From JAGGAG01 sp031402225 (lineage in GTDB: Bacteria > Gemmatimonadota > Gemmatimonadetes > Gemmatimonadales > GWC2-71-9), in contig JANNSD010000060.1 in assembly GCA_031402225.1 (NCBI GenBank), positions 1 to 43,575 on the forward strand: a DNA stretch of 43,575 nt, given 5' to 3'. Positions 38,240 to 43,575 of the stretch are shown here, one piece after another. Under the pieces are notes generated by a model that was given only the letters and a program-made list of their open reading frames with translations, was not told the DNA's origin and ran no database searches. A program made the translations under genes and the position numbers. The number at the start of each line of letters is the position of its first letter. Position 1 is the first letter of the stretch.

Positions 38240-39613
38240 CTACTTCGGCTTCGCCAGCAGCGCCAGCGCCGCCACCACATCCGCCCTGGTCCCAATCGTG
38301 ATCGCCGGGAGGTCCACGAAGAAGTCGGCGTTGTGGTTGGCATAGGGAAACGGCCTCCCCGCCTTCTGCGCCGCCACAAACTTGTCCGTCGGTGCCACAC
38401 CGATCAGCAGGAACACATACGGCGTCCCGATCGGCTCGTACAACACCTGGAAATCCTCTGACCCCATCACCGTCGGGAAGTTGTTGATCACCCGGCCCGG
38501 GCCGAGCAGTTCGGTGAGCGCCGGGTTGACCTTGGCGACCAGCGCCGAATCGTTGACCAGCGGCCCGGCAGTGGCCTTCATGGTACGAATCGGCATCCGG
38601 TCGGGCGGCACGCCGGCGGCGATCGCCACGCCACTGTCGATCTGGTCGATGCGCTTGATGAGCAACGCGCGCACCTCCGGGTACAGCCATCGCAAGTTGA
38701 GCAGCAACGTCGCGGTCCGGGGAATGACATTGTTGTCGCGACCGGCCTGGATCGAACCAACGGTGAGCACGGCGGCCGACTGTGGGTCGGTGTTGCGACT
38801 GATGATGGTCTGGTAGGCCAGGACTGCCTGGGCCGCCATCACCACCGGATCGATGGTCATCTGCGGCGTGGAGCCATGGCCGCCAATGCCGGTAAAGGTG
38901 ATGTCGAGCTGGTCCGTCCCCGCCATGCGAACGCCGGCGCTGTTGGAGACGTAGCCGATCGGTCCCGGCACCGCGTGGCTGCTCAGTGCGAAGTCGGGCT
39001 TGGGAAAGCCGCGATCCCACACGCCGTCCTTCACCATCGCCTCGGCTCCCAGTCCCACTTCCTCGGCGGGCTGCGCGTACACCACCAGCGTGCCCGACCA
39101 GCTCGACTTGAGGGTCATCATCGCCTTCGCGAGGCCGAGCAGCCAGGTGACATGCGCGTCATGCCCGCACGCATGCATGGCGGCAACCTCGCTGCCGTCG
39201 GCCAGCCGCTGGGGCCCGGCCGCCGCCCAGGCCAGTCCAGTCGTCTCGGTGACACCGCCGTTGGCGTCCATGTCGGCGCGAAACCAAAGGGTCGGGCCGG
39301 GACCGTTCTTGAGCACACCCACCACGCCGGTCTTTCCAATGCCGGTCGTGACTGCGTAGCCCAGCGCCGTCAGTTCCTTCGCGACGATCGCCGCCGTTCG
39401 CGTCTCGGTGAAGGCGATCTCCGGGTGCTGGTGCAGGTCCTTGAAGATCGCGAGCAGACGCGCGCTGTCGGCGTCGATCGCGGCGTTGACCTGTGCGATG
39501 ATGGCCGGCGACAGGATGCCCGCCGCCGCGGGTGCCGGCTTCTTCTGCGCACTCGCGGAACTGGCGAGGCCCAGCGCAGCAAGCATCGCAACAAACATCG
39601 ATGACGTCTTCAT
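38240..39613 (-). CDS. Secreted M20-family amidohydrolase
   Basis: A 457-residue exported hydrolase of the M20D (hippurate hydrolase / IAA-amino-acid hydrolase) group. A signal peptide (MFVAMLAALGLASSASAQ) precedes IFKDLHQHPEIAFTETRTA, the metal-site motifs LWFRADMDANGG and MHACGHDAHVTWLLG, YAQPAEEVGLGAEAM with the catalytic and metal Glu residues, and the dimerisation-lid domain (FTGIGGHGSTPQMTIDPV). TVMGSEDFQ near the end is the usual last metal motif. AAGGGAG precedes the ATG at 39613. It ends 31 bases from the convergent kinase gene. It probably releases amino acids from N-acyl conjugates. Confidence 0.92.
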   Translation of the reverse strand: MKTSSMFVAMLAALGLASSASAQKKPAPAAAGILSPAIIAQVNAAIDADSARLLAIFKDLHQHPEIAFTETRTAAIVAKELTALGYAVTTGIGKTGVVGVLKNGPGPTLWFRADMDANGGVTETTGLAWAAAGPQRLADGSEVAAMHACGHDAHVTWLLGLAKAMMTLKSSWSGTLVVYAQPAEEVGLGAEAMVKDGVWDRGFPKPDFALSSHAVPGPIGYVSNSAGVRMAGTDQLDITFTGIGGHGSTPQMTIDPVVMAAQAVLAYQTIISRNTDPQSAAVLTVGSIQAGRDNNVIPRTATLLLNLRWLYPEVRALLIKRIDQIDSGVAIAAGVPPDRMPIRTMKATAGPLVNDSALVAKVNPALTELLGPGRVINNFPTVMGSEDFQVLYEPIGTPYVFLLIGVAPTDKFVAAQKAGRPFPYANHNADFFVDLPAITIGTRADVVAALALLAKPK

Positions 39614-39635
39614 GATCTCCCTTGTTGGACGGCCA

Positions 39636-40382
39636 TCACGGATCGGTGCCGTTGGCCTCATAGTACTTCACCACCGCCGCGCGAGCTCCAGCGCGGGTAT
39701 AGACATCCGGCGTCCGGCTGCGGATGGCCTCCACGATGACCACCGCGACCTCCTCGGCGGACTGGGAGTTGGGCAGCGTGCGCGAGTCGGGCCCGCCGTG
39801 CACCGCCCTGATGCCGAATTCCGTCCGCACCACCCCGGGCGACACCAGGGTGAACTGGATACCCGGATCACTCTCCGCAAACTCCGCCCGGAACGAGGCG
39901 GTCAGCGCATTCAGGAAGTGCTTGGCCCCGGTATAGGCGGAGCGGAAGGGGATGTAGGGCACGCGGCCGAGCATCGAGGAAATGTTCACCACCTGGCCCG
40001 CCCCGCGCTCGCGGAAATGGGGCAGCACCTCCTGCGTACCGTACAGCGCCGACTTGATGTTGACGCGCACCATGTCGTCGATGTCGTCGTCCGTCAGCTC
40101 CGACGGCAGGCGGGTGATGCCCTGCCCCACGTTGTTGATCCACACGTCGATGTGCCCGAAGCGAGCGAGCACCTCGCGCACCACGCGGCGCACGTCGGCG
40201 CGGATGGTGGCGTCGGCAACAATGGTCATGGCGCCGGGGCCGCAAGGCTGCGCCGCCGCCAGGAGGGGTCCTGCGCTGCGGGCCACGAGGGCCACGTGCG
40301 CCCCCTCGCCGGAAAGTTGCCGGGCCAGCGCCGCCCCAATGCCGGCACTGGCCCCCGTGATGACGACCACCGCGTCCTTCAT
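39636..40382 (-). CDS. Short-chain dehydrogenase/reductase
   Basis: A 248-residue classical SDR. The NAD(P) motif TGASAGIG, the NNVGQG strand motif, the catalytic Ser in VVNISSMLG and Tyr-x-x-x-Lys in AYTGAKHFL are all in place. Arg after the Gly motif strand (ALVARS) suggests NADP(H) preference. The start at 40382 follows GGAGCTGCAG. It lies 22 bases upstream of the amidohydrolase gene in the same direction, likely one operon. The substrate is unknown. Confidence 0.92.
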   Translation of the reverse strand: MKDAVVVITGASAGIGAALARQLSGEGAHVALVARSAGPLLAAAQPCGPGAMTIVADATIRADVRRVVREVLARFGHIDVWINNVGQGITRLPSELTDDDIDDMVRVNIKSALYGTQEVLPHFRERGAGQVVNISSMLGRVPYIPFRSAYTGAKHFLNALTASFRAEFAESDPGIQFTLVSPGVVRTEFGIRAVHGGPDSRTLPNSQSAEEVAVVIVEAIRSRTPDVYTRAGARAAVVKYYEANGTDP

Positions 40383-40456
40383 CTGCAGCTCCGATCCAGT
40401 GTGCGTCAAAAGCTAGCCGCACCGATGGGTCGCGATAGCCGCCATCACGTCACGAT

Positions 40457-41866
40457 TCAGTCGAGCCGGCGCAGGGCGTGGGTGACGGCCCAGAACCCGA
40501 CCGCGGCACCCTGTACCGTTCCCGCTTCGGTCGCGAGCCGGAAATGGTACCCCGCGTAGATCCTGCTGTCGGCGTTCTCCCACGCGGCATCCCACGGCGA
40601 CCGGAAGCGCCGGGTCACGCCGGGAAGCGAGGAGCTCGTGGTCTCGAACGGTCCAGTGTCGCCGCGGAAATAGAAGCAGAGCACCGCCGCGGCCGCCCCG
40701 CCCGCCGTGCCATGACCCGAAGGATAGTCCGGAATGGGAGGTGTCGGGAATGCGAAGACGCTCCACGATGGACTGGCGTCGGTCGCCGGGTTCCCGTCAT
40801 CGATCTGCGTGGCCGTGAAGGGGCGCCAGAAGTTGTAGTAGTACTTGCTGTCGAAGGTGGCGATGTACGCGTCTGCCTCGGCGAGGCCTGTCAGCGCAAA
40901 GAGCCGAGCCGCGCGCCATGCACCAAGCCCGTGGCGCTCCGCCAGCGTCCGGGCGATGCGATTCCAGCCGAGGGGGCTGTTCTCCAGCCAGAAGAGGGCG
41001 ATCTCCGACTGGTCGGCGGTGCGTTCCGACACCGTGCCGCCGAGCCCCACGACCTCGTTGTAGTCCCTGGTATAGCGCGCGGTCCTCACTGCATCGGTAT
41101 TACTGCGACGACCGTACGGTGAGGGCACCCGGAACTGCGCGCCGGAGCGCATGACGAAGGGACGCACCTTGCCCCAGGCCGGCACCGCGGCGAACCCATT
41201 GAAGGGTGGGCCGTCGAAGGGGGGCGTCGCGCGATAGTCCCCCGGCTGGGTACCGAAGGCATAGGGCACCTGGGCCTGGGCGCTGCCGTCATCGATGCGG
41301 GTGGCGAGCATTGCGCCCGCCGCGGCCTTGCCGATGGCCACGCCGGCATCGCGCGCTGCCGCGTCGGAAATGGCGGCCAGGTTGGCAGCGAGCGCCACCT
41401 CGAGTTCAGAGAACGGCGGCAGCACGGCGACGAGCACGTCATGCGCCGCCTGCGCTGCGGCCGCCGCGGCTGACGCACTGGATGCGCCGGGTCCCGTGTG
41501 CGCATAGCGCGCGTATCGCGGGCGAATCGTGTTGAGCGCATCGTGCATGGCGGTGTTGGCCAGCGCGTACACGACAGCTTCCACGAAGGGCGGCAGGGCG
41601 TCGGGCCCGGCACCAACATTGGCCACCGCCCGGGTGGCCAGGTCGTTCCACTGGAAAACGACCTCGCGGGTGCCTGCCCCCTCGCTGCGGAGGGCCGCGC
41701 CGTCAGCGACGGCATCATCCACCTGGTCCAGGGCGCCGGGTGCAATGTCGGGACGCATTGGCGTCTCCTCGTCGGCGGTTGAGTTTGGTGACGACGGCTC
41801 GGGCGCAGCGCAGGCGAGCCCGAGACCGAGCATGGCCAGCAGGCCGACTTGTGGGATGGTTCGCAT
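40457..41866 (-). CDS. Lipoprotein of the vanadium haloperoxidase / PAP2 superfamily
   Basis: A 469-residue probable lipoprotein (lipobox LGLAC, Cys19) with the vanadium-dependent haloperoxidase-like all-helical fold. The three phosphate/vanadate-binding motifs are present: KYYYNFWRPF (KxxxxxxRP), PDYPSGHGTAGG (PSGH) and SRIYAGYHFRLATEAG (SRxxxGxH; Glu or Thr where many relatives have Asp). An Ala-rich helix near residue 130 is notable. GGAGGACATC precedes the ATG at 41866. Whether it is a haloperoxidase or an acid-phosphatase-like enzyme cannot be decided from the motifs. Confidence 0.88.
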   Translation of the reverse strand: MRTIPQVGLLAMLGLGLACAAPEPSSPNSTADEETPMRPDIAPGALDQVDDAVADGAALRSEGAGTREVVFQWNDLATRAVANVGAGPDALPPFVEAVVYALANTAMHDALNTIRPRYARYAHTGPGASSASAAAAAAQAAHDVLVAVLPPFSELEVALAANLAAISDAAARDAGVAIGKAAAGAMLATRIDDGSAQAQVPYAFGTQPGDYRATPPFDGPPFNGFAAVPAWGKVRPFVMRSGAQFRVPSPYGRRSNTDAVRTARYTRDYNEVVGLGGTVSERTADQSEIALFWLENSPLGWNRIARTLAERHGLGAWRAARLFALTGLAEADAYIATFDSKYYYNFWRPFTATQIDDGNPATDASPSWSVFAFPTPPIPDYPSGHGTAGGAAAAVLCFYFRGDTGPFETTSSSLPGVTRRFRSPWDAAWENADSRIYAGYHFRLATEAGTVQGAAVGFWAVTHALRRLD

Positions 41867-42024
41867 GATGTCCTCCGAAGTGTGGTCTGGGTCCGACGGC
41901 CGAGCGCCGTCAGCCGGTTGCACATTCCACCACCCCCGTTGGCTGGGCGTTCGCTGACCGTGAACTGTGGTTGGCGGGTGGCCGATGGGGTCGTAAGTTG
42001 AGTCACCCCATCACCCTCAATGGC

Positions 42025-43575
42025 GTGCTGAAACTGACCCTGTTTGGTGCCCCGGCCATAGAGATGGAAGGACCCGGGAGCACTGGACTCCTGACCCAGC
42101 CCCAGCGACTGGCCCTCCTGGCGTTGCTGGCGGTACCGGTGCCGGGTCGCTGGGTCCGCCGGGATTCCCTTCTGGTGTACCTCTGGCCCGACCGCGATAC
42201 CGGACGTGCGCGCGCCGCACTCCGCGGGGCGCTGCACGGCATTCGCCGCGCACTGGGCGACGTGCTTCGCGTGCGGGGCGACGACGAGGTCTCGCTCGAT
42301 CCGGGGCGCATGCACACCGACGTGGCGGAGTTCGAGGCGATCGCCACGATGGACCCGGAGCGGGCCCTGCGGCTCTACGCGGGCGACCTGCTCGCGGGCT
42401 TTCATGCGACGACAGGTGCGGAGTTCGAGGAATGGCTCACCGCGGAGCGGCTGCGCCTCAGGCGGCTCGCGGCCCGTACCGCCGCCCGTCTGGCGCAACA
42501 GAACGAAGCGGCCGGCGATCTCGCCACCGCCGCGGACTACGCCCGCCGCGCCATCCACCTCGACCCGTTCGACGAACAGGCACACCGGCGCCTCATGGCG
42601 CTGCTCGATCGCGCCGGTGACACGGGCGGCGCACTCGACGCATTTGATCAGCTCACGCGAATGCTGGGGCAAGAATTCCAGGCGATGCCCGCGGCCGAGA
42701 CGATCGCGCTCGCGTCGCGGCTGCGGGAGCGCCGGCCGAAGGAACCCGTGGTGCGGATCGAGTCAGTGGCGGTGTTGCCGTGGAACCCTCGCAGCGTGGA
42801 GCCGGACGGGGATGAACTGTGCGATGGCCTCACGGCGTCGCTTACGAGCGCGCTCGCGAGGATCCCGCGATTGCACGTGCCGGCATGCGGTGTGGTGCGG
42901 CGGTACCGCGGCGCCGAGGTCGACCCCGTTGCCGTGGGGCGCGAGCTCGGTGTCGACGCGGTGCTGATGGGACAACTCGCGAGCGCCGGCGTTGCCTATC
43001 GGGTGCAGTTCGAGCTCGTTCGCGTCGCCGATGGCCGCCTGCTGCTGGGCGATGCGCGCGCCACGCGGCTGGAGCGGCTTGCTGCCATCCCCGCCGAGAT
43101 CGCCACGGCCGTCGGGCGCTCCCTCGATGTTCCCGCGGACGAGCTGGAGCGACTCGATGGCGCCGGTTCCGCGCAGAGCGGCGCGGCGTGGGTGGACTAT
43201 GTGCGGGGGCAGTACCTCTTCCTTCGGGCCGCGGCGAGTGGCGACCCGGGCGAACTCAACCGCTCACGTGAACTGTTCGAGCGCGCCCTGGAGCAGGATC
43301 CCGCCTGTGCCCCGGCCGTCGCGGGACTCTCGAACTACTACGCCGTGGGCGCCGCGCGAAACCTGCTCCAGCCATTCGCCGAGAATTTCGGCCGCACCAT
43401 CGAACTCAGCCGGCAGGCCACGGCACTCGACCCCACTCTTGCCATACCGCACGTGCACTTCGGGGTGAAGGCGATGTACCTCGACGGCGAATGGGAGGCT
43501 GCCGGCATCTCGTTCCGCCGGGCCGTCGAGGTGGAGCCGACCTACGCCGAGGGGCACCGCTTCCTGGCCATCTGG
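42025..43575 (+). CDS. BTAD-type transcriptional regulator with TolB-like and TPR domains (3' end outside the window)
   Basis: At least 517 residues, running off the end of the window. Residues 1-95 form a winged-helix-like region (LKLTLFGAPAIEM, RRDSLLVYLWPDRDTGRARAALRGAL). Residues about 100-240 match the bacterial transcriptional activation domain with helical repeats (LYAGDLLAGFHA, EFEEWLTAERLRLRRLAAR, YARRAIHLDPFDEQAHRRLM). A TolB-N-like domain follows (SVAVLPWNPRSV, GLTASLTSALARI), then TPR repeats (ELFERALEQDPACAPAVAGL). There is no membrane segment in the visible part. The start is uncertain: GTG at 42025 or TTG at 41998, both without a good Shine-Dalgarno. It is divergent from the haloperoxidase-like gene. 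Confidence 0.85.
   Translation, partial: MLKLTLFGAPAIEMEGPGSTGLLTQPQRLALLALLAVPVPGRWVRRDSLLVYLWPDRDTGRARAALRGALHGIRRALGDVLRVRGDDEVSLDPGRMHTDVAEFEAIATMDPERALRLYAGDLLAGFHATTGAEFEEWLTAERLRLRRLAARTAARLAQQNEAAGDLATAADYARRAIHLDPFDEQAHRRLMALLDRAGDTGGALDAFDQLTRMLGQEFQAMPAAETIALASRLRERRPKEPVVRIESVAVLPWNPRSVEPDGDELCDGLTASLTSALARIPRLHVPACGVVRRYRGAEVDPVAVGRELGVDAVLMGQLASAGVAYRVQFELVRVADGRLLLGDARATRLERLAAIPAEIATAVGRSLDVPADELERLDGAGSAQSGAAWVDYVRGQYLFLRAAASGDPGELNRSRELFERALEQDPACAPAVAGLSNYYAVGAARNLLQPFAENFGRTIELSRQATALDPTLAIPHVHFGVKAMYLDGEWEAAGISFRRAVEVEPTYAEGHRFLAIW

Overview
The window is GC-rich throughout (high G/C at third codon positions) with short AT-rich islands in a few intergenic gaps. It encodes many secreted or lipoprotein enzymes, Ser/Thr kinases fused to periplasmic TolB-like and TPR modules, and a BTAD-type regulator. 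This mixture resembles Gemmatimonadota or a related soil phylum; that assignment is an inference from gene style, because no rRNA or other strong phylogenetic marker is present.

Layout. 1-3.1 kb: serine hydrolase, small membrane protein, ribosomal protein S21, Uma2-type nuclease-fold protein. 3.1-6.3 kb: a large lipoprotein joining Ig-like repeats to a sugar-dehydrogenase beta-propeller. 6.4-9.4 kb: an amtB-glnK ammonium pair, whose PII protein lacks the classical uridylylated Tyr51, a lipoprotein, and one small unknown gene. 9.4-13.0 kb: a minus-strand run of small protein, TerB/DUF697 protein and transmembrane Ser/Thr kinase.

The centrepiece is 13.0-18.6 kb, all on the minus strand. Read 5' to 3' it holds a structured leader with an attenuator-like terminator, a dense array of 13 tRNA genes, rtcB (RNA ligase), tRNA-Arg, an HNH endonuclease, two tRNA-like RNAs that are good candidates for Y RNAs, and a Ro60/Rsr TROVE protein. 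The 14 tRNAs carry 14 different amino-acid identities, one copy each, and several have non-canonical features. Ro60 with a Y RNA and RtcB is an established bacterial RNA-repair/quality-control partnership (Salmonella rsr-yrlBA-rtcBA). Its placement inside a one-of-each tRNA array with an HNH gene suggests an RNA-damage-response island that can both repair and replace tRNAs. This is the most interesting object in the window.

19-25.4 kb: an outer-membrane protein, a DUF2207/LemA pair, a ring-cleaving-dioxygenase-like protein and an S41 peptidase. 25.3-26.6 kb: an AAA/STAND-like ATPase behind an AT-rich inverted repeat. 26.6-31.6 kb: saccharopine-dehydrogenase-like reductase, secreted amidohydrolase, Cu/Zn superoxide dismutase and a second serine hydrolase. 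31.6-33.6 kb: a lipoprotein and a VapBC-like toxin-antitoxin pair with an operator palindrome touching the antitoxin start codon. 33.7-43.6 kb: M1 peptidase, membrane metallophosphoesterase, a second Ser/Thr kinase, M20 amidohydrolase, a short-chain dehydrogenase, a vanadium-haloperoxidase-like lipoprotein, and a BTAD regulator cut by the window end.

All calls come from reading the sequence; no database search or folding program was run.
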